DNA from: Solea solea | Taxonomy: Eukaryota; Chordata; Actinopteri; Pleuronectiformes; Soleidae | DNA length: 64,000 bases | Direction: 5' to 3' | Assembly: GCF_958295425.1 (NCBI RefSeq) | Contig: NC_081150.1 | Coordinates: 1,251,001 to 1,315,000 of the forward strand | Shown here: in pieces, positions 46,701 to 57,699 of the stretch | Layout of the letters: each line of letters starts with the position of its first letter | How positions within the stretch are numbered: the stretch's first letter is position 1 | Program-made: the position numbers and the translations under genes | The notes under the pieces: generated by a model | Told to the model about the DNA's origin: nothing | Databases searched by the model: none | What the model saw: only the letters and a program-made list of their open reading frames with translations

Positions 46701-48880
46701 GAAGAAAAGCCCTTCTTTGACCTGATGGGTTAGAGTTTAAAAAAAGTCCTTTTCAATTACAATGATACGAAATACAACAATGAACGACTGATTTATTTTT
46801 AAACTCTGTTATATTCAGAGGGAAATATCCCTTTTCTGACAGCTTTTTAACGTCCAGAATAAAAGACATTATGGACCAGCTCACAGCTTCAGAATCATTT
46901 TGATGGTTCACTGACTTGTGCGAGGGAGAGCGGTGCCTCTGTCGTTTCACTGCACTCTGCGCTCTGTGGACGTCTGTTCTTGCACTTAACGGCACGGAGT
47001 TGAAAAGGCTGAGAAGTCATTAAAACCCGGCGTTCGTCGCAGATATTCAGTGAGGACATTTGAAAAAACATCAAGAATTCTAAACGGAGCCTGGTGTGTT
47101 TGATACAGTGACAGCACTTCTGGGCCAGGAAGCCACGGATCATGAGAGGTTTTAGCCGTTTTAAGACTTAAACCTCAGAAAATGTCAGGGAAATTGGGAG
47201 CAGACATTGCTCAACGTTTGCTGCTCACATAATGATGAGCACTGCAGGATATTTTCTGGGCAGGAAAATGTTAGGAGCATCCAGAAGAGGGATGGCACCA
47301 GTGCTCTCACATGAGTTCATTCGGATATTATTTGTAATTTTGATAAGTGAGCTGGCAGGAGACGCTCCGGAAAGTGTCCAGAGCAACTTCTGTGGACATT
47401 TGTGTTCTCACTTAAAGTTGCCGAGAACAATTTAAGGGGAATGTAAATGTCTAAAAGCTATGAAGGAGTATTAGGGCCAGCCAAAAAAAAAACAAAAAAC
47501 AGCACAGTGTTTTTTTCTTGTGCCGGATTTAAAAAAAAAAAATTGCCTGATTTTTTTTTTCTTGTGCCGTTTTTTTTTTGCCTGATTTTTTTTTTTGTTG
47601 TGCCGGATTTTTTTTTTTTTGCCTGACTATATATATATATAGTCATATATATATATATATATATATTCGATTATTAGGGCTTAAATTCCCATGGCAACTA
47701 ACCATGGATGCACCTGCGTCACAGATCTGTGCCATGTGAGCACTAAGGGTTAACCGTGACACAATGAAAACAACAGCCCAGACAGCCATTAGAAATAAGA
47801 GTGAATAAAGAACAGAATGGATCAGCGACAGTGAATCATAGTCGCATAATTTACCTTAATGAAAACTTTGATGTTCTTCCTTCAATTTGTCTTTTAGTCT
47901 GCGTTTTCATTTTGCTGATTAATTATGACCAGTCTTGTTTATTGATTGTTAATGTTGTAAAGCCTTTAATAATGTGGATTTTTGGAAAGTTGTCTTCTAA
48001 AAGTATTATTGGTATTTATTTATGAAGGATTCTGTTGTATGTGGGAACCTTTGGGGGCCCCTTTCAGCCTGTGGCCCCACACATTAACCTGATTTGCCTG
48101 CACTGTGGTATTCCTGAGGAAGCATATGAATCACTTCAGATGAGCTCCACAGTAAAAATACTGCTTACACTTTAAATGCATCAGCTTTTACAGTCTAATA
48201 ATGTCAGCGAGAGAAAATCCGTCTCAGCGACATATTACTGCAGAACATTTCATTTATTTTTATATAGATATATTTCTACTGCATTTACTGATCATAAGTA
48301 CGAGCGCAGCACTTTGATTTGTAACTGCTTATTTTCTCTTAATGTAGTGGTGCATTTGTTTCAGAAGTGGAGGATCTGAAAACACACAGACACATCAGAC
48401 AGCAGGAGCTTCCACGCCAGCTCTCATTTGATCTTTCGCAGGCTGCTAATATTAAATGAGAACATCATTATACAGCCGTCACTTTGGTGGGAAGTGATTA
48501 GTAAGGAGGCTGCATGGGGTGGTCACATGACCGACTGCAACAAGTCTGAGTATCTGTTCGAAGGCTCAGACTCCACTTTTGTTACAAACTGATGCCTCAA
48601 AGGAAGCAGAGACAGTTTGTGTTGATTTTCAGGTGAAAGTTGTTGTTGTTGTTTGTTTCTCTCTTGGTTCAGAGACGTGTTGATCAGGGTGCAGCTGGAC
48701 AGATTGGCCCCTGCAAACAAACTTCACCTCGGAAACTCGGATGAGTGTTCCCAGATACTGCTAATGATTTTCATCCCAGCAAAAGTATCTGTTGTGTCAG
48801 GTGTAAAGCCGCGTGTAGAAAGGTATCGACTCATGTTATTTGTTGATTTAGTGTAAAGTATTGACATTATACACGTGGTG
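46701..48880. other. Non-coding; poly-T minisatellite and (TA)n at 47.5-47.7 kb
   Basis: No gene is supported. The minisatellite at 47,505-47,628 is listed separately. (TA)n tracts at 47,630-47,668 follow directly. The remainder is AT-rich with short unsupported frames. Confidence 0.45.
47505..47628 (+). repeat. T-rich minisatellite, about 35-bp unit
   Basis: Three imperfect units alternate the phrases CTTGTGCCGGATTT and TTGCCTGATTT, separated by T-runs of 9-13 (A-run in the first unit). It runs directly into (TA)n. Minus-strand frames through it give Lys-rich peptides that are not credible proteins. Confidence 0.85.
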
Positions 48881-48884
48881 ACAC

Positions 48885-49180
48885 CAGCTGCTGCATCTAA
48901 ATTCTGCCATTGACTTTAGTCACCTTGTCTCATCAGTGCGAGGTCTGTTGTCCCTGACTCCTCCCCCTTTTATAAATGTTGGAGCTGTTGCTTTGTTGCC
49001 ATTCTCTCTGCACCGTCTCACCGAGTCAGATTTCACGATCGAACCGCGTCCCCCGCACTGTTCCCCACTCTCCCTCACTCACTCACTCCGCTCTCAGCCC
49101 ACTTCTTGGCATTTTTCACTTTTCCATCAGACATTGGGCAGAGTTAGCCTCAGAAAAAGGGGGCCAGTAACCATTTAAAC
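48885..49180 (+). repeat. Dispersed repeat, copy 2 of a pair
   Basis: Partner of 24,600-24,900. It shares the CTCCTCCCCCTTTTATAAATG, CGTCCCCCGCACTGTTCCCC, CTCTCAGCCCACTTCTTGGC and GTTAGCCTCAG blocks in the same order. Here the CCTC tract of copy 1 is replaced by CTCACTCACTCACTC. Confidence 0.65.
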
Positions 49181-51080
49181 TACTATGAATATTACTATCC
49201 GATACTTAAAAGCAATGAGAACACGCAGCTAAAGCTTAAATCCCTGCCACGGCGTCAGGTGACAACATGATCACACGTCATGTGACAGCAGCCTTTGATC
49301 AGATATGCTCCTCTTTGCTCATACACACGGTTCACTTTTACATGATATATTTAAATTATGCAAAATATTTAAAGTAATTACATTCAAATGTTAAATAATG
49401 AACTACATTTGTATATATGTCTAAAGAAGTGAATCATTCGGAGCAGAAATCTCAGAATCCAGACTTTAATTGTGACCTGATTTTTCAATAAAGTTAATAG
49501 AAATGTTATCCCTTTTGTTTTCAAAGCTTCTAAGCAGAGACTTAAATCTTGAAATCTGGCTTTGTATTTATCTTTCTTTAAAATGTGTATTTTTTAAAGA
49601 AGGCACATAAGGCCCTTATCCTCTTCTGTGCATACTCGTGCTCCGTGTATAGTTAATATCTTTCTATATTTCCCTGCATGTACTTACTTGTTTATTTATT
49701 TATTAATTTATTTATTTATTGTGGAGTATGTTTTATTTAACACAGGTCATATTGACAGTCCACATTATCACAGAACTACGAGGAAACAAATAACATTGTG
49801 CAGCATTCTGGCACAAATACAAGCAATTGCATCCAAAAAAATCTCTCCCTCTCATCTCTGCCAACATAATGCAGTGGAAAACAATCAACATATAGTATAA
49901 AAAAAGTCTAAGATACATTTGAAAGTGAACAGATAAGTGTCCACCGTGCATTATTTTAGGTCAAAGATCAAACTGTGAGTACTTTTTCTTCATGGTTTAA
50001 AACGCCACACATTCAATTATCTTTGACTGTAGACAGAAGCCTCCTAATATTCCTGAGTATAATGACTGTAAAGATATTTCATGTGCTTTTTACATCCAAA
50101 CCCACAGATGTGTGTGTGTGTGTGTGTGTGAGCTTACCTTTAAATGTGGAAAAGGCTGTTGCATGAAACTTGAGGCTGCAGAAGAAAACCGCTGAGTGTT
50201 AACTTTGGCAACTGTGGAGTAACAACCTCACACAGTCTGGCTGAGCTGTTCAGTCCACGGATGATGAGTCAAACCTCCACAACAACAGGTTTCCAGGTCC
50301 ACATCGCTCTCCCACTCCCACTCGACCGGCGTGAACTCGCAGTGTGAAGTGCATCAGTATGAATACTTATTATTACTATATATTACAGTCACATTATAGG
50401 TCACGAGACCTTGTATTCCCAGAAATCAACTGCACTGTAAAAACACATTTGAACCATAATCTGCCACAAAAGATGAAAAACACTGGTTGCATTTGATAAA
50501 ACGGTGTCGCCGTCTGTTGATTTTCTTTCCTCAACATGATCCCAGAGCTGATTATGACACTGACAGCATCAGTTGCAGCAGGTCAATCGAAAGCAGCCCA
50601 TGACACATTATGATTGGTTTAATGTCATTTAGGATAACAGGGCTCCTCCTGAGTCTCTGGCCCCGTTATTTAAAGGCGGAATATTTTGGAAATCCATTGG
50701 GCTGAAGATGTTAAATACAGTATATTGGGATAAAAGTTAAGAAAGTGCAGAAATGCCACAGGGGAGAAAAAATAAATAAACATCTGAGCTGTTATTCATT
50801 AGTTTTCTTGTTTTAATAAGATAGTTTCTTGTGATCAATCAATGTTTGTTTGTATACAGTAGAGCACTTTACAATAGCTGCAATAAAATAAGTATTAAAA
50901 ACACACGGTAAAATAATGGGAATAGGGAAAAAAAAAATACAATAAAAAATATAAAATAAGAAGTGGTAACAGTAGAGAATGTGTAATTAATCAAATAAAT
51001 ACACGTTTACTTTTAAGAAGTCACAGGACAGTAACTGCACACAGAGCTCGCAACAGTCACCACACTGTTTGTATCTTGAC
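49181..51080. other. Non-coding spacer
   Basis: Contains a (TTTA)n run at about 49,688-49,721 and (TG)n at 50,108-50,130. No gene is supported. Confidence 0.5.
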
Positions 51081-51084
51081 CTTG

Positions 51085-51345
51085 TGTCACGAAGCGTCAA
51101 GTTTGTTAGTGTTTTTGTTTGCTTAGTTTAGTAATCGTGTTAGTTTAGGTTAAGTCACGTTAAGTTCATGTCACTTTAGGTGTGGGTTTGATTTTCACTT
51201 CCCCTTTTATTTTGGTAAATGTCATGTCTTCCTGTCTCGTAGTTTCCTCAGTTGTTTTGACAAATCTCCCCTAATTCCCTCATGCACTTCACCTGGTGAT
51301 ACTTAACTAATCACACTTTTGCCAGTGTGTCGTTTATGCTCCTTG
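51085..51345 (+). repeat. Possible degenerate retroelement tail
   Basis: A T-rich series of short phrases (GTTTTTGTTTGCTTAG, TTCACTTCCCCTTTTATTTTGG, TTCACCTGGTGATACTTAAC) resembles a common fish repeat of uncertain class. Similar purine-rich sequence on the other strand is at 1000-1350. Weak. Confidence 0.25.
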
Positions 51346-52010
51346 AGTTCACGTTAGGTCCAAGTCAAGTTTGTTTTGCCCTTTATTATCAGTTCATAAT
51401 GAAGCGGAAGACAATGGAGTTCCTTTAAAACAGCTGTGAAGAGAACAAAACTGACAAACTGAGGTGGCTCGTGTGCCAAAACTGGCCCGTCAGCATCAGT
51501 ATCTGGCCCAAAGTCTGTTTTGTGTTTCTTATTTTTAAATAATGTGCTTATCTTCACAAAAATGACAATTTCATACATGATTCAGGGCTTTTATTCTGAA
51601 ACAAAGGGATGATGTTCCTCGAAATGACAATTAACGGACAGTGTGTTTGGTTTATAAAATGAAATAATAAAACACTGCTGTTGTAATGGATAGCCAAGTT
51701 CAGAAAGTCAAATATCCTTTAGCCTAATTGTTCTCAAAATTGAAATGTGGTTTTTTGTCTCTGACTGCAGAAGTTTTAAGACGCTGGCAACAGTCGGTGG
51801 CAAATTCTTCTAACTTTTTATTTAACCAATGCATTTATTGAATTAGTCATGTTTATAGAAGATTGGAACGTTTAGATTAGAAGAATGTTTTGGCTTCATA
51901 TTCATTTGCTTAGACAAACACTGGCCCGAGGCCAACCCCTGCTTTACACTTTCACACTCATCCGACCCCGATGCAAACATCCCACAACAGTCCGTCAATA
52001 AAGACAACAT
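51346..52010. other. Non-coding spacer
   Basis: Contains 'CAAAACTGGCCCGTCAGC' and 'TATCTGGCCCA' (51,476-51,512), possibly another hAT-type remnant. No gene. Confidence 0.35.
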
Positions 52011-52019
52011 CAAAGTCAA

Positions 52020-52135
52020 ACTTTGTTCTCGTTATGACAGGAGAGTTTCTCGTTATAATGAGGAAACGATCGTGTTATAACGAGAAACGGCTCGGATATT
52101 ATTTTCTCCCCTGTGGCAGTTCCAGGCTTCTGCAG
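52020..52135. mobile_element. Fragment related to the 16.6-kb TIR element
   Basis: Short units with CTCGTTAT(A/G)A cores (52,028-52,090) and a terminus CTGTGGCAGTTCCAGGCTTC. That terminus resembles the right end TGGCAGAAATGGGCTTCCA of the element at 16,590-17,856. Both combine a palindromic short tandem repeat with a TGGCAG...GGCTTC end. No opposite terminus is visible. Confidence 0.35.
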
Positions 52136-52455
52136 AAAGTGGCTCTCGTGTTAAAAAACACCTCCTTTTTAACTGAAAGTGCACGGTGGCAGAAAACAAA
52201 GAGAGTTTCAGAGGAAGTAGAGGCTGCACATGAAAACTTTATTGAGGACAATGCTTTTCCATCTGTTGCAGATCTTCCTCAGAACTAAAGAAGATTTAAA
52301 AGTCATTCTGGTCTCGTGAAGAGTCACACCAGGTGATCTTTCTGTGGCATGGAGTGTGTTTTTCCAGGGTATAATCTCTATTGTCAGTTACATTTGTTTT
52401 AACACGGGAGCCACTCTCATCCAAATGGTCCGTATTTTACATCACGAGAAGGCGT

Positions 52456-52510
52456 CTGTAGCCCAGGGGTTATAAACCTCTTCAGCCCGTGACCCCCAAA
52501 ATAACGGGGT
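52456..52510 (+). mobile_element. hAT-like end fragment
   Basis: 'CCCAGGGGTTATAAACCTCTTCAGCCCGTGACCCCCAAAATAA' resembles the terminus of a frequent vertebrate hAT-type element, of which only the end remains. Confidence 0.45.
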
Positions 52511-52544
52511 TAAGGCATTAACTGGCTGCACTTAGGGTTAGCGA

Positions 52545-53374
52545 TAACGCTTTGTTTAGGCTGTCCAAATGAATGGAAGTCAATGAAGTGTCCTAAGAAG
52601 AAGAGCTGCGCAAACCTGTGTGTGTGTGTGTTTGTGTGTGTGTTTGTGACCTCTTTTTAAGACCTTCTCTGGCATAAACACTGACCTAATGAGGCAGAAC
52701 CTGATTTCTGAGAAAGTGGTTAAATGAAGGGCTAAGCTTTGAATTGTGGGTAGTTTAAGGTTAGGGTTGGACATAAGACTGGTTATAGATTAAAGATAAG
52801 GCTTTATTTAGGATGTGCAAATGAATGGGAGTCAATGTCCTGAGAAGAATAGTTTATGTTTAAATAACTCGGATGAAATGAGCTTGTTTCAGATTACAGT
52901 CACAGAAATAATTCCATTTTTAAGACATGTTGTGTGGTTAGGGTTAAGGTTAGGGTTACGAAGGATATCACCACAAACCTGTGTGTGTCAACTCATGTTG
53001 TGGAGATCTTAATCTGATTACACAGTCACATTTTAGGGACATGTTTTTCCTTATGGGGACAAAATAATAATAATAAAAATAAATTAAGACCATGTTGTAT
53101 GTGCTAATGAGGCAGAAGTTTAAAGCAGCATTTTGAATGAACTGGTTATAGATTAGGATTTAGATCAGAGAAAGGACTTTGTTTAAACTTTAGAATGAAA
53201 GTTAATGCAGTGTGACTGGCGTGTGTGTGTGTGTGTGTGTGTATATACTCATTTGTGTTACTTGATATAAACATTTATATTAATAAATAATGAGACATAA
53301 TGTGAATTCTGGTTAGAATAAGACTGGGGTTAGGCATTAACAGGTTTTATTTAGTCTATCCTATAAAGTAAGTG

Positions 53375-53407
<33 letters not shown>

Positions 53408-53410
53408 AGT
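52545..53410 (+). repeat. TG-linked tandem repeat with TTAGGG-like motifs
   Basis: Three or four degenerate units have the form 'TTTAGGCTGTCCAAATGAATGGAAGTCAATG' (52,554; 52,808; a weak one near 53,178). Each is associated with a TG microsatellite (52,616; 53,219; 53,377). GGTTAGGGTTAAGGTTAGGG at 52,936-52,956 belongs to the unit. Reverse copies of the family are at 15,820 and 46,490. Confidence 0.6.
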
Positions 53411-53497
53411 TCTGGAGCATCTCTTGTCCTTTTCCTCGAGAAATAATACTTCAAAAGAAAAAAGAGAAAGATGTAATCCAAAATTGTGACAATGTTC

Positions 53498-53700
53498 CCT
53501 CCCCTCTTTCCCCTCCTCCTCCTCCTCCTCTTCTCACCCGCGCACCACCAGTGGCCCTCTCCCGCCGTGATGTCTCCGCCCCCGCGCCGCGATTGGCCCG
53601 CGTCTCCGCCCGTGCCCGTGACTGACATGTCAGTCTCCACAGTCTCCTCCCAGTGGCGGCAGACGCTATTTGAGTGGGACCACTATACTTGCGGACTGTT
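53498..53700 (+). promoter_or_regulatory. epha7 proximal promoter
   Basis: A pyrimidine-rich block (CCTCCTCCTCCTCCTC at about 53,513-53,530) is followed by a CpG-rich stretch. That stretch contains a GC box (CCGCCCC, 53,576-53,582), an inverted CCAAT box (ATTGG, 53,592-53,596) and CTATTTGAG (53,666-53,674) as a weak TATA-like element. The transcription start is not determinable but probably lies between about 53,690 and 53,760. This is a typical CpG-island promoter of a developmental receptor gene. Confidence 0.6.
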
Positions 53701-53757
53701 GTACACACACACACACAGAGACACAGAGAGCGAGCCGGAGCGTTGCGAGCGTCGTCA

Positions 53758-53799
53758 ATGGGAAGCGTGCGAGACACAGCAGCGGCAGAGCGAGTCTAG
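53758..53799 (+). CDS. Possible upstream ORF in epha7 leader
   Basis: ATG at 53,758 followed by 12 more codons and TAG at 53,797-53,799, out of frame with the main start at 53,880. It has G at +4 but a poor base at -3. If transcription starts upstream of it, it could reduce translation of the main ORF. The peptide itself has no recognisable function. Confidence 0.3.
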   Translation: MGSVRDTAAAERV

Positions 53800-53821
53800 A
53801 GATCGAACGACCCCGCGGCGC

Positions 53822-53845
53822 CAGCAGCAGCAGCAGCAGCAGCAG
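53822..53845 (+). repeat. (CAG)8 in the 5' leader
   Basis: Eight uninterrupted CAG triplets 35 bases before the start codon, continuing into a CAGCTTTGGCAGCTTTGG duplication. The tract lies outside the main reading frame. Confidence 0.95.
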
Positions 53846-53879
53846 CTTTGGCAGCTTTGGCAACACAAGCGGCAGCATC

Positions 53880-53973
53880 ATGCTCTCCAGGTCCGTCCCG
53901 TGTTTATGGATTACAGTCTGCCTTCGTCTTTGCTGTTTTGTGGACAGCGGGGAAGCACAGAACGCGAAGGAAG
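53880..53973 (+). CDS. epha7: EphA7 receptor, exon 1 (signal peptide)
   Basis: This is the coding start of an Eph receptor tyrosine kinase, a membrane receptor for ephrin ligands that guides axons and sets tissue boundaries. The ATG at 53,880 has A at -3. The first 31 codons read MLSRSVPCLWITVCLRLCCF, with a hydrophobic core at residues 7-20, then DSGEAQNAKE; signal cleavage is likely near GEA|QN. The GEAQ-AKE junction is what I expect of EphA7. The exon ends one base into a codon at a consensus donor AAG|GTAAGT. An in-frame open stretch continues upstream, but this ATG gives the clean signal peptide. The N-terminal residues differ from mammals, as signal peptides usually do. Confidence 0.9.
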
Positions 53974-55146
53974 GTAAGTTCTTTAAAGTTTAAGACTTTC
54001 TCTCCTGCTCCTGCTTCTTCTTCTTCTTCTTCTTCTTCTTCTTCTTTCCATCCCATCGCGTTTGGCAGACGCGCGTCACAGCTGACCCTGACGCGTCCAT
54101 GTATCCGCCACACATCGCTTTTTTTATCCAGCACGGTGTCATCATAAAAATGGGGCTAATTAATAGGAATCATTATAATAATAATAAAAATAATCGAATG
54201 CAGCCCGTGTGTGTGTGTGTGTGTGTGTGTGTTAGCTGTGGTGACACACAGCGCTTGTCTTGTCTTTTACCATCGACCTCTCCGTGTTTTTTTACGCACC
54301 GCAATTAAAAGCCGTAAAGGAACAACAACAACAACAACAACAGCTTAGAAGACAAGAGTAGGAAGCAGCAGCTGTGTGCTTTATAATGTCACCTACTATG
54401 AAAACTATCCGTAGATGATCGATCTATCGGGACGGTATGAGCGGATCGATGTTGCTCCGGCAGCTCTGGAAGAGCCGCGTCCGTGGACGCATGCAGTTTC
54501 GGCTTGTTTTTCCCCACTTCCTCTTTCTCCAGAAATTACAGCAGACCTCTGACGCGGAGTCGTCCCACTGTCACACCGGACCAACTTGGCAAGAATGTAA
54601 ACAATAAAAAAAACAAACACACAAAAAATAATAATGTGCCCGCGAAACGGGGTGAAAAATAGTGATATGTCATGCGTAAAAGCAGAAATAGAGCCCCAAT
54701 CAAAAGTAATACAATAATACAAATCTAAATATGAATAATGATGATGACATGTGTGTTGAAGGGGATTCCGTAGGTCACCTGTAAGACATTAATTTTATTA
54801 TTTATTAATTTTTATGGCTGCGCGTCCTCGTTGCTGCACTACCCCCTCCCTCCTCTTCTCAGAATGTAACCCATTTATTACACAGTGCAATTTAAAAAAA
54901 CAAAAAAACCAAGTTCCATCTTCTTTCTTTTTTTTTTATGAAAATAATAGTGCCGCGGTGCCGCTCTGCGCTCCCGCATCCAAAACAGGCTGGTTCTGTT
55001 CTCTCTCTTCCCCCTTTCACCGTCTCCTCTCCTGCGCCGCTTCTCACCGCGACACCCGCCGCCTGTTAACGCATCACTCCGTAGTTTTTATGGCCGCTCT
55101 GAGCAGGAGAGATGACACTCTGCAGCCACCGCAGAAGCAGCACAAA

Positions 55147-55177
<31 letters not shown>

Positions 55178-55346
55178 CCTATGTATACATATTATCATAA
55201 AGCGTTGCGTAAAAATAACGTCACAATTAATGGAGGAAACGCGCGTAAAATCCCGTGCGTAATGATCATTGTACCTTTATTTTTTACAGTCCTTTTTGCG
55301 CACCCCCCCCCATAAAAAAAAGTTGCCCCCGCAGTGCTGCAGTGTT

Positions 55347-55385
<39 letters not shown>

Positions 55386-55551
55386 CCGACTCTTCTCTTA
55401 TGTTTTTTTGCTTTTTTAGCTGCTTCTGCTTGAAATGAGGTCATGCCTATGTGTAGATGTAGATGTGTGGCCTGTCACTATAACACTCACCTCCCCCCCA
55501 GTGCCCCCCCTGAGATTTAACCACCTGCCTCTCTCGGTTTCCTGTCACTAG
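53974..55551 (+). other. epha7 intron 1
   Basis: It starts GTAAGT and ends CACTAG. It contains (TTC)n at 54,013-54,047, (TG)n at 54,207-54,232, ACA repeats at 54,322-54,345, (TA)n at 55,154-55,178 and (CA)n at 55,349-55,382. The first 500 bases keep the CpG content of the promoter island. No extra exon is recognised. Confidence 0.85.
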
Positions 55552-55616
55552 TGATTCTGCTGGACTCCAAGGCACAGCAGACAGAACTGGAGTGGATCTC
55601 TTATCCTCCCAATGGG
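55552..55616 (+). CDS. epha7: EphA7 receptor, exon 2
   Basis: This is the short second exon of the receptor, 65 bp, which encodes the start of the ephrin-binding domain. With the one base carried from exon 1 it makes 22 codons (residues 32-53), reading VILLDSKAQQTELEWISYPP then NG. It lies between an acceptor TCACTAG and a donor GGG|GTAAGT, leaving phase 0. Length and phase are those of exon 2 across the Eph family. The DSKAQQTELEWIS motif is near-invariant in EphA3/4/5/7-type receptors. Confidence 0.95.
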
Positions 55617-56256
55617 GTAAGTCTGCAGAATCTACCCCCGCATCACAGATGTATCTCTATATTTATATCTACAGTATGTACACGTGCGTTTCCCGCTTGC
55701 TCTCATGTCCCACATCTGTGACGGCAATGAAAATGTCTAAAGTAGGTTTGAAATGTACACAAGAAGCACACGGAAGTCCTTCACAAGGTAAGAAAAGAGT
55801 TCAGGAGGACGTAGCTGCCACACATGGAAAAAACACTCTCCAGGTTTTTGACATTCCGAGCACACGAGCCCCCAAAGCTTCCAATGAACCGCTTCGAACC
55901 CGCAGGTCTGATTAAGAACAGGCTGCGAGAAAGTTTTTAAATAAATAATGTGAGGAGGAGAAAGATAAACTGAGCGCAGTTATCCTCTAAAGATGTGTTT
56001 GTGCGATATAAACGCGGCTGCTAATCTCCCTTCATTTTCACTGCAGTTTATTATTGTGATTATATGGAGCGCAGTCTGAAATGACTGTATTTCACACACC
56101 TCTGTGTTAGAGCCATTACAGCTCACTCAGCTCCTGTGTTTGGGTCGTGTTTGCCGACCATTAGACGCCATCTGATGGCAGACGGACATTTTTTGTGTTT
56201 GAATTCAACGCGGTGGAGCACGTGTGTGTTATAACGTGTGTGTTTTCTTCTCGCAG
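55617..56256 (+). other. epha7 intron 2
   Basis: 640 bp, GTAAGT to TTCTCGCAG. It contains TA-rich sequence near 55,650 and no recognisable repeat or exon. Confidence 0.9.
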
Positions 56257-56926
56257 TGGGAGGAAATCAGCGGTTTGGACGAGAACTACACACCCATCCG
56301 CACATACCAGGTTTGCCAAGTCATGGAGCCCAATCAGAATAACTGGCTTCGGACTAACTGGATAGAGAAAGGCGACGCTCAGAGAATTTTTGTGGAACTC
56401 AAGTTCACCCTGAGGGATTGTAACAGTCTACCCGGTGTGGTGGGCACGTGCAAGGAGACGTTCAACTTGTATTACCAGGAGACAGATTCAGAGGTGGGCA
56501 GGAGCTTACGAGAGAACCAGTACGTGAAAATTGACACGATTGCTGCAGACGAAAGCTTCACTCAGGGCGACCTGGGCGAGAGGAAGATGAAACTGAACAC
56601 GGAGGTACGCATCATCGGCCCGCTGTCCAGGCGGGGCTTCTACCTGGCCTTCCAGGATGTAGGGGCGTGCATCGCACTGGTGTCTGTGAAAGTTTACTAC
56701 AAGAAGTGCTGGTCTATCATCGAGAACCTGGCCACGTTCCCCGACACTGTGACGGGATCAGAGTTTTCCTCGCTAGTCGAGGTCGAGGGCGTGTGCGTGA
56801 GCGACGCCGAGGAGGAGGCCGACAACTCTCCCAAGATGCACTGCAGCGCTGAGGGAGAATGGCTGGTGCCCATTGGGAAATGTATATGCAAAGCTGGATT
56901 TCACCAGAAGGGGGACGCATGTGAAC
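56257..56926 (+). CDS. epha7: EphA7 receptor, exon 3 (ephrin-binding domain)
   Basis: This exon encodes residues 54-276 plus one base, most of the ligand-binding domain and the first part of the Cys-rich region. It binds GPI-anchored ephrin-A ligands outside the cell. It starts [20 protein letters not shown]. The paired cysteines of the Eph globular domain are present at 73 and 191 and at 108 and 118, with [19 protein letters not shown] at about residues 186-204. A Cys-rich [19 protein letters not shown] segment follows. The whole reading frame is open. The acceptor is TTCTCGCAG and the donor GAAC|GTGAGT. The match is strongest to EphA7 ([16 protein letters not shown] stretch). Other EphA paralogues are possible but less likely. 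The fibronectin, transmembrane, kinase and SAM parts lie beyond the window. Confidence 0.95.
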
Positions 56927-56937
56927 GTGAGTGCCTT

Positions 56938-56973
56938 TCTTTTGTTTGTTTGTTTGTTTGTTTGTTTGTTTTT
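56938..56973 (+). repeat. (TTTG)n microsatellite
   Basis: About eight TTTG units, immediately inside intron 3, 12 bases after the exon 3 donor. Confidence 0.95.
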
Positions 56974-57699
56974 ACACCGTCATAAAGAAGCACGTATTTA
57001 CTAGTTCTTTAATTTACTCATTAGCATTCCCACAGTTGTTTCTCGCTGAATCGAGTCTGTCGGGCGATTCCTGGATTTCACACAACACGAGATGTGTGAA
57101 GAAAAAGGAAACAAAAGCGCGGAGTTTTCGTGATGTGATTATGCAAAGCACGGGGAATGACAGTTTAGCCAAAGCTGACTGAAGAGTAGTGTAGGCAAAT
57201 GGGATTAAAGCAGCTGATGTGACAGCAGTAGAGATGGATGGAACCATCAAGGACAAACACCCCAAGTATTCTAATTGGAATCTGCGTTAATTGATTACGA
57301 GGCCCTTCATTTATGACTGTGATTCTGTTGACACTGGGATTAAATAATAAGTGGAGTTTAGCTGCTCTCTCCTTCTCACTGGCGGGAGGCCAAAACAATC
57401 AGCGGCAGAAAACACAGGTCGAGAGGAAGTCCAGCCAGTCTCTCCGTATCTCTGTGCTCCGGCCAAATCACCGCGACACAGAGGGAAACAAATAGCTGCT
57501 CCGCTTTGGCATTTAGGCCTCGGGGATATTTATGAAGGAGCATAACACGAAGGTCAAACGCAGCCTCGGGCCGTGGCTCATTTGTGCGTCGCCCGTCGTG
57601 CAACTGCCACTAACAATAACATGCATTCTGTCACTTCAAACCGAGGATTATTTTCAGTTGGCCCCCTGATTTCGGAGATAAGAATCGGTGTGGATTAAA

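Noticed and set aside
52936..52960. Interstitial telomere-like GGTTAGGGTTAAGGTTAGGG
   Set aside because: Too short and degenerate for a telomere remnant. The same motif occurs in reverse at 15,897 within the same dispersed CA-linked repeat family.
53486..53977. 163-codon ORF overlapping the epha7 promoter and exon 1
   Set aside because: It is in a different frame from the EphA7 start and is open because of GC-rich and CAG-repeat composition.
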